A stretch of 64,000 nucleotides of DNA from a virus. Position 1 is the first letter of the stretch; each line of letters starts with the position of its first letter. Below the pieces are notes generated by a model. It had not been told where the DNA came from and did no database searches. It saw only the letters and a program-made list of their open reading frames with translations. Position numbers and translations under genes: made by a program. Positions 47,817 through 57,434 of this stretch are shown piece after piece. The DNA lies in the IMG/VR virus record IMGVR_UViG_3300027969_002800, positions 52,994-116,993 of that record. One strand, given 5' to 3'.

Positions 47817-49840
47817 TGGATGGACTACAAAGTATTGACTACAAGGATTGGTTCATCAATCAAAAGAGAGTTCCTCAGAAAGACTCAGATGAGTATAAAG
47901 CGTTCTATGCCTATCATAAACAACTATGCATTGATGGTTGTACAATGGGAGGAGTATATATCAATCCTTTTTTATATTGGCATTTAAACTTCTGGAATAC
48001 AGAAGTAGATATAATAGATGAACGTGGAAGAATATCACAGAAATATGCTAATCCATATTTACGTGATAATGAATGGGTTATTACAAATGAAATAGATAGA
48101 GCACAAATAGAAAAGAAAGGCCTAGTTATACTGGGCATTCGTCGTTTGGCTAAGTCAGTAATTGAGAGCAGTTATATAGGTTGGGGAGCTACATTTGATG
48201 AGAACTCCCAGAACATTATAGCAGGATTGAATGCTCCCGATATAAAGCTTATCACAGATAAGATTGACAAAGGATTAAACTTTCTACCAGAAGCATGGAG
48301 ATGGCAGAGGGTTGAGGATAATTGGAAAAACCAAGTTACTTTAGGGATCAAGACAAAAGCAGGAGAGCGAATCCCCTTTTCTCAGATCCTTATTCGTAAC
48401 TTAGATGGTGGTAATAACGAGGAAGCAATTGCAGGTACTAAACCTAGAAAATTAATTATTGATGAGATTGGTAAAGGAAGTTTCCTTAGAGGACTACAAG
48501 CTGCAACTCCAGGTTTTACTACACCATATGGTTGGGGATGTAGCCCTATCCTTACAGGTACTGGAGGAGATATGCAGAATTTTATGGATGCTAAGTCTCT
48601 TATGTTCGATGTAGAGAATTTCAACTTCCTTACATATAATAACGCTAAAGATGATAAACGAGTACATGGGCTATTCATATCCCATAAGTACAGAATGGAA
48701 GCTAAAGAAGAATCCACATTAGGAGCATACCTTGAACAACCAGCAGATTCTGAATTACACAATGTAAAGATGCTAGTCTCTAATGAAGAGAAAGCAGATA
48801 AGATTACAAATGATAACCTTGACAGATTAAAAAAAGCTGGTGATAGACTAGCTTATTTAAAAGAGAAGATGTATTACCCACAAGAAGTGGATGATATATT
48901 CTTGAATGAGGACACAAATATATTTGATATAGAAGCTACCAAACGTCAGAAGGCTAGACTACTAGCACAAGAAAGAACAGGAACCCCTGTTGTTCTTTAT
49001 GATGATGGTAATGGTGTAAAGCATGAGTTTACAGACAAATTACCTATATCAAACTTCCCTCTTAAGAATAGTGATAACAAAGAAGCTCCTGTAGTGATAT
49101 ATGAGTTTCCAATAGAGAGTCCTCCTTATGGATTATATGTAGCAGGGATTGACCCTTATAGACAGGGCAAGTCTGCTTATTCAAGTTCATTAGGATCTGT
49201 GTATATATACAAACGTATGCACAGTATATCAGGAGAGAAGTATCAAGATATGTTTGTTGCTAGCTATTGTGCTAGACCAGAGAAGAAAGAAACCTGGGAA
49301 GAACAAGCACGTTACCTGATTAAATATTACAATGCAAGAGCTCTATGTGAGAATGACGAAATATCTTTTATTGACTACATGATAGCTAAAGGAGATGCTC
49401 ATTACCTAGAAAGACAACCTGATTGGTTAAAGGAAATAGTTCCAAATACTACCGTAAGACGAGACTATGGAATACATAGATCTTCTGAGAAAATTAGAGA
49501 CTTTTTACATGGCTGCCTTAAAAAATATTCAGAAGAAGTTATACATACAGAGAAAGATGAAGATGGAAACATTAAATCTGAAACAAAAGGTATGTCTAAA
49601 ATATTTGATCCTGTTCTCCTCGAGGAGATGATACAATATAATGAGACAGGTAACTTTGATAGAATCATTGCAGCAGAACTAGCAATAGCTCTAGCAATGA
49701 AACTAGATCCCATAATGGGAAAAATAGGAGGAGAGCAAGATGTAAGAATGCAATCAATGTTCACAAAGAACAAAAAGAATACTCTGTTTACACAAAGCAG
49801 ATCAATGTTTAACACACCAAAAAATAAATTGTTTAGATAA
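47816..49840 (+). CDS. terL: Terminase large subunit
   Basis: The 674-residue protein has the packaging ATPase: Walker A-like LGIRRLAKS at 106-114, Walker B KLIIDEIGKG at 212-221 and motif III SPILTGTGG. The nuclease half has AGIDPYRQGKSAYS (first Asp) and ALCENDEISFIDYM. It packages DNA into the prohead and cuts it. Size and sequence style fit crAss-like TerL. Note that Walker A lacks the second Gly of GxxGxGK(S/T). Confidence 0.9.
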   Translation: MDGLQSIDYKDWFINQKRVPQKDSDEYKAFYAYHKQLCIDGCTMGGVYINPFLYWHLNFWNTEVDIIDERGRISQKYANPYLRDNEWVITNEIDRAQIEKKGLVILGIRRLAKSVIESSYIGWGATFDENSQNIIAGLNAPDIKLITDKIDKGLNFLPEAWRWQRVEDNWKNQVTLGIKTKAGERIPFSQILIRNLDGGNNEEAIAGTKPRKLIIDEIGKGSFLRGLQAATPGFTTPYGWGCSPILTGTGGDMQNFMDAKSLMFDVENFNFLTYNNAKDDKRVHGLFISHKYRMEAKEESTLGAYLEQPADSELHNVKMLVSNEEKADKITNDNLDRLKKAGDRLAYLKEKMYYPQEVDDIFLNEDTNIFDIEATKRQKARLLAQERTGTPVVLYDDGNGVKHEFTDKLPISNFPLKNSDNKEAPVVIYEFPIESPPYGLYVAGIDPYRQGKSAYSSSLGSVYIYKRMHSISGEKYQDMFVASYCARPEKKETWEEQARYLIKYYNARALCENDEISFIDYMIAKGDAHYLERQPDWLKEIVPNTTVRRDYGIHRSSEKIRDFLHGCLKKYSEEVIHTEKDEDGNIKSETKGMSKIFDPVLLEEMIQYNETGNFDRIIAAELAIALAMKLDPIMGKIGGEQDVRMQSMFTKNKKNTLFTQSRSMFNTPKNKLFR

Positions 49841-49841
49841 C

Positions 49842-52427
49842 ATGGCAATAATTAGATACACAAAAGATGCTACCATACGGTATGCCTACTTAAACATCTT
49901 TCCTGATCAGTTCAAGACAGAGAAGGAGAAACAAGATGAGAGCTGGATTAAAAACACCATGGATTATTTTTCCAACAAAGCTTATGCTGAATACATAAAG
50001 AATAGAGATACGTTTGTAAAGAACTATGATCTTATGAAGGGTATTCTACGTATGGAAGATTTCTATCAAGAACCAGAGGTGAGAAGCTTTACAGATGTAC
50101 TTACAGCAGATCTAGAACTTCCAGCTTATGTAAAACATTATTCTATTGTAACAACACCTATTAATGAGTTAGTAGGAGAGATATCAAAAAGACCTGATAC
50201 ATTCAGAGTGAAAGCTTTTGATGATGATAGTAAAGCAGAAGAGCTTCAGTTCAAGACTGATACATTACAAGAATATGTAATTAATCAAGTGAAACAACAA
50301 CTAGCTGCAAAAGCTGCAATGCAAGGAGAAGAAATAGATCCTGAGCAATTAGATCAGATGACTATGGAACAAGTTAAGGATCAACTTGATAGTTATACAT
50401 CCATAGCTGAGAAGTGGGCTAACCATGTTCTTACATGTCAGAAAGCTGAATTCAATCTTAAAGAAAAGAGTGAAGATGCATTTAGAGATATGTTAATATC
50501 TGCTAGAGAGTTCTATCATATATATGAAGACAACTCTAAGTTAGGATTTAACATAGAGGTGGCTAATCCAAAGAATACTTGGTACCTATCTACACCAGAT
50601 AGAAAATATATATCAGATCCAACAGGTAGAGCACAAGGTGCATATGCTGCTGGTACTGTGACAGTTATGGAACTATCTGAAATTATTGAATCTGTTCCTG
50701 ATCTTACTAAAGAAGAAATAGATCACCTTAGATCATCCTTACAAGATTATGGATTAATCAATGTACGTGAATCTAATCTTGGTAATCCTAATGCTCCAGA
50801 AGGACAAGACTCTGTGCAGTATGATACATTTGACCCTCTCGTTTTACAAACAAGAATGATGATAGAGAGTGAGATGAAAGAGAACAATGATGGACTTAAA
50901 GACTTCTTAGGACTAACCAACAACGTTAGTTCATTTGGATATAAGTATGTTGTTGTAAGAAGCTATTGGATATCTAAAAAGAAAATAGGTAAGTTGATTT
51001 ATACAGATGAAATGGGTAATGAGCAATCAATGCTTGTTGATGAATCATATAAATCAGGAACTATTCCTACACAATCATCACTAGAATGGGGATGGATTAA
51101 CCAATGGTATCAAGGAACAAAGATTGGTCCAGACATCTATCATATCAAACCATTTAAACTATTAAACTATTGTCCTATTATTGGTACTATACATGAGGTG
51201 AAGAACACAGAGGCTAAATCTCTTGTCGATCTTATGAAGCCTTTCCAGGTAATATATAATGTATGTATGAACCAACTTTACAAACTACTTGAGAAAGAGG
51301 TGGGTAAAGTGCAGCTTATGTCATTAAGACACATTCCTATTCCTAAAGATGGAGATGCACAAGATGCTCTTGACATATGGGAAATGGAAGCACGTAATAG
51401 AGGAGTGGTGTTTATTGATGATAGCCCAGAGAATATGAAGAGCCCTAGCTCATTCAATCAATTTACAGCTCTTGATCTTACACGTACACAAGAGATACAA
51501 TCTAGATATAATCTTGCTATGCAGATTAAACAAGAATGTTGGGAACTTGTAGGTATGTCTAAACAACGTATGGGATCTGTTTCTGCTTCTGAATCAGCTA
51601 CAGGTACTAACACTGCAATGCAACAGAGTTATTCTCAAACAGAGCCTCTGTTCGTGGCACATGAGTATGTGATGGGACAATTGTATCAGAGTATTATAGA
51701 TGCTGCTCTTTATGTAGAATCATCCAAACCACAATCTACTCTATCATATATTACATCTGAGGGTGAGTCTGCATTTGTACAAGTGAATGGAACAGATCTT
51801 AGATTTAGAGATTTGAAAGTGTTCCTTACTAATAGACCAGAAGATACACAAATGTTTAATGAGCTTAGACAATTGTCTCAAGCTATTATACAAAATGGTG
51901 GCACACTTTATGATGTTGTTGAACTGTACAGTTCTAAATCACAAAGAGATCTTAAGAAAACATTCAAAGATCTTAGAGATAGACAGATTGCACAACAAGA
52001 ACAAGCTAATCAGTTGCAACAACAACAATTGCAACAACAACAAGAACAATCTCAAGCACAAATTCAACAAGCTGCTCAACAAGCTGAAGCACAAATGGCT
52101 CATGATGATTATCAAAAAGAACTTGATAGACTATCTAAAAAAGAAATTGCCATCATACAAGCTACAGGATTTGGTAATGTTGAAGCTGAAGATGTTAATG
52201 CTAATGCTATTCCTGATGTAATGGAAGTTAGTAGACTTGCTTACGATCAAGATAAAGCTACTAAAGAATATGGATTAAAAATGGCTGATGTTCAATCTAA
52301 AAACAAACAGTTCAACGATAAGATGGCAGTTGAAAAAGATAAGATTGCTGTTGCAAGAGAGAACATGGCAAACGATTTAGCTATTGCTAAAGAAAATGCT
52401 AAGGGCAGAAATAACAAAAAAGGTTAA
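49842..52427 (+). CDS. Portal protein
   Basis: The 861-residue protein follows terL after one base, as in crAss-like phages. Typical portal segments include the N-terminal clip/wing region and FHIYEDNSKLGFNIEVANPK-like strand (HIYEDNSKLGFNIE). A C-terminal Gln-rich coiled coil (about residues 720-755) and Lys-rich helices follow. Twelve copies should form the DNA channel at one capsid vertex. The length is typical of crAss-like portals. Confidence 0.85.
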   Translation: MAIIRYTKDATIRYAYLNIFPDQFKTEKEKQDESWIKNTMDYFSNKAYAEYIKNRDTFVKNYDLMKGILRMEDFYQEPEVRSFTDVLTADLELPAYVKHYSIVTTPINELVGEISKRPDTFRVKAFDDDSKAEELQFKTDTLQEYVINQVKQQLAAKAAMQGEEIDPEQLDQMTMEQVKDQLDSYTSIAEKWANHVLTCQKAEFNLKEKSEDAFRDMLISAREFYHIYEDNSKLGFNIEVANPKNTWYLSTPDRKYISDPTGRAQGAYAAGTVTVMELSEIIESVPDLTKEEIDHLRSSLQDYGLINVRESNLGNPNAPEGQDSVQYDTFDPLVLQTRMMIESEMKENNDGLKDFLGLTNNVSSFGYKYVVVRSYWISKKKIGKLIYTDEMGNEQSMLVDESYKSGTIPTQSSLEWGWINQWYQGTKIGPDIYHIKPFKLLNYCPIIGTIHEVKNTEAKSLVDLMKPFQVIYNVCMNQLYKLLEKEVGKVQLMSLRHIPIPKDGDAQDALDIWEMEARNRGVVFIDDSPENMKSPSSFNQFTALDLTRTQEIQSRYNLAMQIKQECWELVGMSKQRMGSVSASESATGTNTAMQQSYSQTEPLFVAHEYVMGQLYQSIIDAALYVESSKPQSTLSYITSEGESAFVQVNGTDLRFRDLKVFLTNRPEDTQMFNELRQLSQAIIQNGGTLYDVVELYSSKSQRDLKKTFKDLRDRQIAQQEQANQLQQQQLQQQQEQSQAQIQQAAQQAEAQMAHDDYQKELDRLSKKEIAIIQATGFGNVEAEDVNANAIPDVMEVSRLAYDQDKATKEYGLKMADVQSKNKQFNDKMAVEKDKIAVARENMANDLAIAKENAKGRNNKKG

Positions 52428-52434
52428 AAAAGTT

Positions 52435-52450
52435 CTCCTCTTCGGGGGAG
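52435..52450 (+). repeat. TTCG-loop hairpin after portal
   Basis: CTCCTC and GGGGAG close a cTTCGg tetraloop just after the portal stop, without T-tract. It may be a processing or mRNA-stability element, leaving some read-through to the scaffold gene. The 120 bases after it to 52570 hold no gene. Confidence 0.65.
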
Positions 52451-52570
52451 TAAAAAATATTAATGCTATATTATCAACAAAATTGAATCATATCAACTGA
52501 TAATGCTTTGATATTCAAAACTCTTATTATACATTTACATTAAATAAACCAAACACAAATACAACTACAT

Positions 52571-53827
52571 ATGGCTGACAATTTAGAAACTATGGGAAAC
52601 TTTAGTATCCAAGATACTATGGAAATGGGAATGGGTAACCAAGAACTATTAAATGACTTGTTTTCCCCTGAGACAGCATCATCTAATCCAGAAGATGTAA
52701 CTCCTATTATCAATGAGGCTGATGCACCTGCTGCACCTGCTAAACCAGAAGTTCCAAAAGGTAAGGATATTGTTCCTCCTAAGAGCGTTGATGGTAAAAC
52801 AGATGAAGAGAAACTAGAAGGTCAATCAATGATCTCTGATTTCTTAAGTGATAATCCTGATGATGAAGAGGAAGAAGCTCCAGTATCAAAAGTTGCAAAA
52901 TCTGCAACAGTTGATAATGATGAGGTTGAAGATGAACCAGAAACAACACAGTTCACAGCTCTTGCTAATGATCTATATAAACTAGGAGTGTTCACATCTG
53001 ATGATGATACACAAGAACCAGTTTCTACAGCAGAAGAATTCTTAGAAAGATTTAATGAAGAAAAGAAAAAAGGTGCTAGTGAAATAGTACAAAACTTCAT
53101 AGGACAATTTGGAGAAGATTATCAAGAAGCTTTTGATGCCATATTTGTAAAAGGAGTTGATCCAAAAGATTACTTCACTACATATAACACTGTTGTTGGA
53201 TTTGCTGAGATGGATCTTTCTGATGAGACCAATCAAGTTAGAATAATGAAACAAGCTCTAACTAATCAAGGGTTTGATCCAGAAGATATAGAAACAGAAG
53301 TTGAAAGACTTAAAAACTATGGTGACTTAGAAAGTGTTGCAACTAAAAACCACAAGGTGTTAGTTAAAAAAGAAGCAGCTAAGTTACAAGAATTAGAAGC
53401 TAAATCTGCAGCTGAGCTACAACAAAAAGCTCAAGTCAGAAATCAATATATAAGCAATGTGCAATCCATCTTAAATGATAAGGTGAAAGCAAAAGAGTTT
53501 GATGGTATTCCTATCAATCCAAAATTAGCAACAGAACTACAAGACTTCTTATTAGTAGATAAGTGGAAAACTCCATCAGGAGAAACTCTTACAGACTTTG
53601 ATCGTGCTATTCTTGATATGAAAAGACCTGAGAACCACGCAATGAAAGTTAAGGTGGGGCTAATTCTAAAGATGTTAGAAAAAGATCCTACATTATCAGC
53701 TATACAAAGAACAGGTGTTACGAAGAAATCTAACGAACTGTTTGGAGAAGTTGCAAGACAAGTTACCAAAGCTAAGAGCACTGGTACAGGAGCAAGTAGT
53801 GTTAATACAAAATCGTGGTTTCAATAA
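52571..53827 (+). CDS. Scaffold-like capsid assembly protein
   Basis: The 418-residue protein has an acidic, Pro/Ala-rich N-terminal half (DNPDDEEEEAPVSK, DNDEVEDEPETT), a helical middle with coiled-coil (KLQELEAKSAAELQQKAQVR), and ends VNTKSWFQ. It lies between portal and capsid genes, the scaffold position. Composition and location support an assembly scaffold. No protease gene was seen nearby. Confidence 0.65.
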   Translation: MADNLETMGNFSIQDTMEMGMGNQELLNDLFSPETASSNPEDVTPIINEADAPAAPAKPEVPKGKDIVPPKSVDGKTDEEKLEGQSMISDFLSDNPDDEEEEAPVSKVAKSATVDNDEVEDEPETTQFTALANDLYKLGVFTSDDDTQEPVSTAEEFLERFNEEKKKGASEIVQNFIGQFGEDYQEAFDAIFVKGVDPKDYFTTYNTVVGFAEMDLSDETNQVRIMKQALTNQGFDPEDIETEVERLKNYGDLESVATKNHKVLVKKEAAKLQELEAKSAAELQQKAQVRNQYISNVQSILNDKVKAKEFDGIPINPKLATELQDFLLVDKWKTPSGETLTDFDRAILDMKRPENHAMKVKVGLILKMLEKDPTLSAIQRTGVTKKSNELFGEVARQVTKAKSTGTGASSVNTKSWFQ

Positions 53828-53856
53828 CAAATTAATAATTAATAAATTCAAATAAA

Positions 53857-55410
53857 ATGGCAGTTCAAACAATCCCTGGGTTAACTGGTTTTACTTATGC
53901 TCGTGTAGCGTCTATGGACAAGCGTGCAGTAGGTAAACTTACAGACTCGAATCACTTGGAAAGTTTTCACTCTACTGAGCCTGCGGACTATGACAAAAAA
54001 ATCATCAGTCTTTATACCCAGAGCTCATTGTACAGTAATGACTTTCTTGACATGATCAACAAAAGCACACCTTATTATATCGATAATAATAGTGATGCAT
54101 GGAAATGGCAAGTAGCAGTTCCTTACAAATTCCCAAAAATTATTGACATCCCTGCTTCTACAGAAGCTCTGAGCAAACCAGGTATCGATGGTCAAGAATT
54201 CCAATTAGTATTAGATACTAATGAGTTTTCTAAAAACGCTATCATCTCTGTAGGTACACGTCAGTATGGTCCACGTTTCTACGTAATTAAAGATCCTGTG
54301 CCTTGGAATGCTGGATTTTTGTATTCATTCACTCTTGTGACTGACAATCCTACTATCGATTTCGTTAATCCTTTGTTCTTACAATATGGTATCGAACTTG
54401 AATTAGTTGATGCAGCTATTGGAGAATTTGATCAAGACTTATTAGGTCTTCCAAGATTAGGTGAGCAAATCACAATGTTCGAATCTTTAGGTTCTGCATA
54501 TGGATATGAGCACAAAATCACAGAATGGGCTGATGATAAAATGATGAGAGATGCTTCAGGTAAACCTCTTGACATTTTGGTATATGCTCCACAAAGACGT
54601 AACCAATTACCTTTAACTCGTAATGATGTTAAATGGGAACCGTTCATTGAGTTCTGGATGCGTAAATCTATGTTGGAATTGAAAGTTAAACGTATGATCT
54701 GGGCTAAACCAGGTACAGTTAAAACTAACGGTTCTAAACAAGAAGTTAAACGTACATCTGCTGGTGTTTACCACAGAATGAGAAACAATGGTAACTTAGT
54801 ACAATACAACAGAGGTGAATTCTCTGCTAACTTGATTCGTTCAGTATTTGGTGATCTTTTCTACAGAAGAGTGGATGTTAAAGACAGACGAGTTAAAATG
54901 TACACTAACGAAGCTGGATTCGATGTATTCCAACAAGCTTTGAAAACTGATGCATTAAATTCAGGTCTTACATTTATGGCAGATTCTGGAAACAGATATA
55001 TGCAAGGTGAAGGACAACATATCACTTACAACTTTGCATTCGATGCAATGGTTACACGTGAGACTGGTAGAGTTGAACTTATTCACTTGAAAGAATTAGA
55101 TTTACCACAAACTAACCTAGAGTTTGGACAAAACAAAAAATCTACGCCTGTATTTATGGTGTTTGATGTTTCTCCAATGGGTGATGGTAGTATGGTGAAC
55201 AACATTAGAGAAGTGAGAATGAAAGGTGCTCCTTCTATGACTTGGGGTTATATTGATGGTACTCGTCACCACTTAGGTTTTGCTAAGTCTCAAGGTATGA
55301 GTTCAGCTAACAAATTCCCAGGATATGAAATTTGGATGAAAGACAGATGTGATGTATTCATCGAAGATTTGTCTAGAACTGTGTTGATCGAGGAAATCCC
55401 ACAATTCTAA
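53857..55410 (+). CDS. Major capsid protein (HK97 fold)
   Basis: The 517-residue protein starts MAVQTIPGLTGFTYARVAS and has SNHLESFHSTEPADY, then long beta/alpha body of HK97-like type. Size, order after portal and scaffold genes and codon use richer in C and G than its neighbours (high expression) identify the major capsid protein. It ends before two RNA hairpins and a tRNA. Confidence 0.85.
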   Translation: MAVQTIPGLTGFTYARVASMDKRAVGKLTDSNHLESFHSTEPADYDKKIISLYTQSSLYSNDFLDMINKSTPYYIDNNSDAWKWQVAVPYKFPKIIDIPASTEALSKPGIDGQEFQLVLDTNEFSKNAIISVGTRQYGPRFYVIKDPVPWNAGFLYSFTLVTDNPTIDFVNPLFLQYGIELELVDAAIGEFDQDLLGLPRLGEQITMFESLGSAYGYEHKITEWADDKMMRDASGKPLDILVYAPQRRNQLPLTRNDVKWEPFIEFWMRKSMLELKVKRMIWAKPGTVKTNGSKQEVKRTSAGVYHRMRNNGNLVQYNRGEFSANLIRSVFGDLFYRRVDVKDRRVKMYTNEAGFDVFQQALKTDALNSGLTFMADSGNRYMQGEGQHITYNFAFDAMVTRETGRVELIHLKELDLPQTNLEFGQNKKSTPVFMVFDVSPMGDGSMVNNIREVRMKGAPSMTWGYIDGTRHHLGFAKSQGMSSANKFPGYEIWMKDRCDVFIEDLSRTVLIEEIPQF

Positions 55411-55466
55411 TAATAACAGTAGGCGTACAGCTTCCCATTATAGAACAGCGTATGTCTCTTTTTTCC

Positions 55467-55513
55467 GAGAAGAATCCCCTCACCTCCTCTCCCTCCTAGA
55501 GGGGAAGCTTCTC
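55467..55513 (+). repeat. Two-part hairpin downstream of capsid gene
   Basis: GAGAAG pairs with CTTCTC and CCCCTC with GAGGGG, with AAT/AAG as internal loop. No T-tract follows. It may protect or process the highly expressed capsid mRNA. Confidence 0.6.
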
Positions 55514-55519
55514 AAATTA

Positions 55520-55570
55520 GAGTGATGGATTGTGGTGTCCACAGTCGCATTCCATTCAATTGGAACACTC
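55520..55570 (+). ncRNA. Three-tier stem-loop before tRNA
   Basis: GAGTG/CACTC, ATGGA/TCCAT and TGTGG/CCACA form nested stems with small internal loops, ending six bases before the tRNA. It may be a processing signal or a small RNA. No family was recognised. Confidence 0.5.
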
Positions 55571-55575
55571 TGCAA

Positions 55576-55646
55576 GGCGGTTTAGTGTAATAGGTAGCAT
55601 ATCGGGCTCATAACCCAATGGCCAGGTTCGAGTCCTGAATCCGCAA
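55576..55646 (+). tRNA. tRNA-Met(CAU), initiator-like
   Basis: GGCGGTT and ATCCGCA form an acceptor with an unpaired 1:72 (G and A). The D arm GTGT/GCAT, T8 and A9, anticodon loop CTCATAA and T loop TTCGAGT are in place. Anticodon stem pairs 29-31:39-41 are GGG:CCC, the mark of initiator tRNA, as is the weak 1:72 pair. Against this, 11:24 is T:A as in elongators. Mismatches at 6:67, 28:42 and 49:65 lower stability, and CCA is not encoded. It lies between capsid and connector genes. Confidence 0.75.
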
Positions 55647-55680
55647 CTAAAATAAACCAAATAAATTAAATTAACTACAT

Positions 55681-56649
55681 ATGGGTAAGACAGGCAAAAT
55701 CTCTACGATAAAGAGAGAGTTCACTAGTACACAACTTCAAACTATGGACAGTGGGTTAGCACAAAAAGGAATGACAAGAATCCCTGGAACAGGAGTATTC
55801 AAGTATCCTTACAAAGAATTAGATGGTAAGTACAGAACAGGATTAGATCCTACTGCTTCATACATCAGAAGAATTTCAGATCCTCTAGAAAGAGAATTAG
55901 AAACTGAAAGAGTTACTAAGCTTAAAGAAAAACTTGAATATGAATTAGGTGATATTGATTTAGGACCTCGTTCAAACTTCTGGAACTATGGACTATCAAC
56001 TTCTACAGATGACCAGACTCACGTACAATCTGTTAAATTAATGGATGGTGATAACTTCTTTGATCTATCAGTTCCTTTTCAAGAGATAGCCTTTTCATGG
56101 TTGAGAGTACATCCAACAATTGCATCAAGTCACCAAGCTTGGGAAAGAGGTGAGTATCCAGCAGAGACACAGTTCTATGTTGTAGATGATGAGATTGAGA
56201 ATGCAGTTATATACAAGAAAAAACAATTGATCAACAAAGCAATTGTATTATTTGATTCAATGACTCCTGAGAAGAAAAAGAAAGTTGCAAGACTTTTAGG
56301 ACTTCCAGTAACAGAAGAAACCAAAGAAGAGGTTGTTTACAATCAAGTAGATAACGTATTGAAACAAACAGAATTTAAGAATGGTAAATATTCAGGATTA
56401 AATCCAGTTGAAGTGTTCAATAGATTTGCTACAATGAAAGATGACTTACTACATATTAAAGATTTAGTTAAACAAGCAACAGCACATTCAGTATATAGAA
56501 TCAAACCTAATGGTAAGATATATGAAGGTGAATATGAAGTGGCAAAAGATGAAGATGACTTAGTTAGATTCTTAGCTGATGATGATAACCAAGATGAGTT
56601 ATTGATATTAGAAGGTAAATTAAAAACTAAAAAACTAGCTTCTGTTTAA
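55681..56649 (+). CDS. Structural protein, 322 aa
   Basis: The protein after the capsid and tRNA in crAss-like order is a virion component near the head-tail joint. It contains LGPRSNFWNYGLSTSTDD and a Lys-rich middle (KKKKVARLLGLPVTEE), and it ends with acidic patches. I recognise no domain. The stop lies in a hairpin AAAACTAGC/GCTAGTTTT (56631-56661). Confidence 0.6.
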   Translation: MGKTGKISTIKREFTSTQLQTMDSGLAQKGMTRIPGTGVFKYPYKELDGKYRTGLDPTASYIRRISDPLERELETERVTKLKEKLEYELGDIDLGPRSNFWNYGLSTSTDDQTHVQSVKLMDGDNFFDLSVPFQEIAFSWLRVHPTIASSHQAWERGEYPAETQFYVVDDEIENAVIYKKKQLINKAIVLFDSMTPEKKKKVARLLGLPVTEETKEEVVYNQVDNVLKQTEFKNGKYSGLNPVEVFNRFATMKDDLLHIKDLVKQATAHSVYRIKPNGKIYEGEYEVAKDEDDLVRFLADDDNQDELLILEGKLKTKKLASV

Positions 56650-56677
56650 GAGGCTAGTTTTAAAAATATAAAAGCAT

Positions 56678-57409
56678 ATGATCCCAGTAGATAGTTTATT
56701 ATATAAAGTAGATCAAAGACTAAATAAACTATCAACTAATGAGCACCAACAGATTCAATTAGAAGATAAGATTTTAGCTTTGAACGAAGCTCAGATTAAG
56801 TTGATAAAACAAAAGATTGATGGTATTAGTATTGCTAGTGGATTAGGAATGGATTCTTTTAAAAAGCGTTACGAAGATTTACAAAGTCTTGTAATGAATT
56901 ATAATCACCAACCTTTAACATTAACATTAAAAGATCGTGATTTAAATCAATGGGCTGCTAATATTCATTTACTTGAACCTAAGTATATGTTTTATGTTGA
57001 CAGTTATGCATTAGCTGATAAAGGAAGATGTAAAGATAGAAAGATATGGATTAACCGAGATCTTGCTAAACATGGTGATCTTCAATTCATATTAAACAAT
57101 GAGCATTACAAACCTTCATTTGAATACCAAGAAACATTTAACTTCTTAGCATCAGATGAAATCTCAATCTTTACTGATGGTACCTTTACCCCTAAGAATC
57201 TACAAATAATGTATATGAGATATCCTCTTTATATTAATAAAACAGGATATATAATGTTAGATGGTAATCCATCATTTGATCAAGACTGTGAACTTGAGAC
57301 ATACTTAGAAGATGAACTTCTAGATCTTACAGTTCAGAATCTAGCAATGTATACTGAGAATGCTGCTGCAGTACAAAGTGCACAGTTCAGAATACAAACA
57401 AACGAGTAA
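56678..57409 (+). CDS. Head-tail connector (ring) protein, 243 aa
   Basis: The protein has N-terminal helices, then YMFYVDSYALADKGRCKDRK and NLQIMYMRYPLYINKTGYIM, followed by an acidic helix typical of connector C-termini. Position two genes after the capsid fits the ring proteins that join portal and tail in crAss-like virions. Assignment is by order and size. Confidence 0.55.
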   Translation: MIPVDSLLYKVDQRLNKLSTNEHQQIQLEDKILALNEAQIKLIKQKIDGISIASGLGMDSFKKRYEDLQSLVMNYNHQPLTLTLKDRDLNQWAANIHLLEPKYMFYVDSYALADKGRCKDRKIWINRDLAKHGDLQFILNNEHYKPSFEYQETFNFLASDEISIFTDGTFTPKNLQIMYMRYPLYINKTGYIMLDGNPSFDQDCELETYLEDELLDLTVQNLAMYTENAAAVQSAQFRIQTNE

Positions 57410-57434
57410 ATTTTTAACTTAATAAATAAACAAA

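Noticed and set aside
49842-52427. Overlapping Asn/Lys-rich frame at 51859-52221
   Set aside because: It is the shifted reading of the Gln-rich portal tail and has no support of its own.
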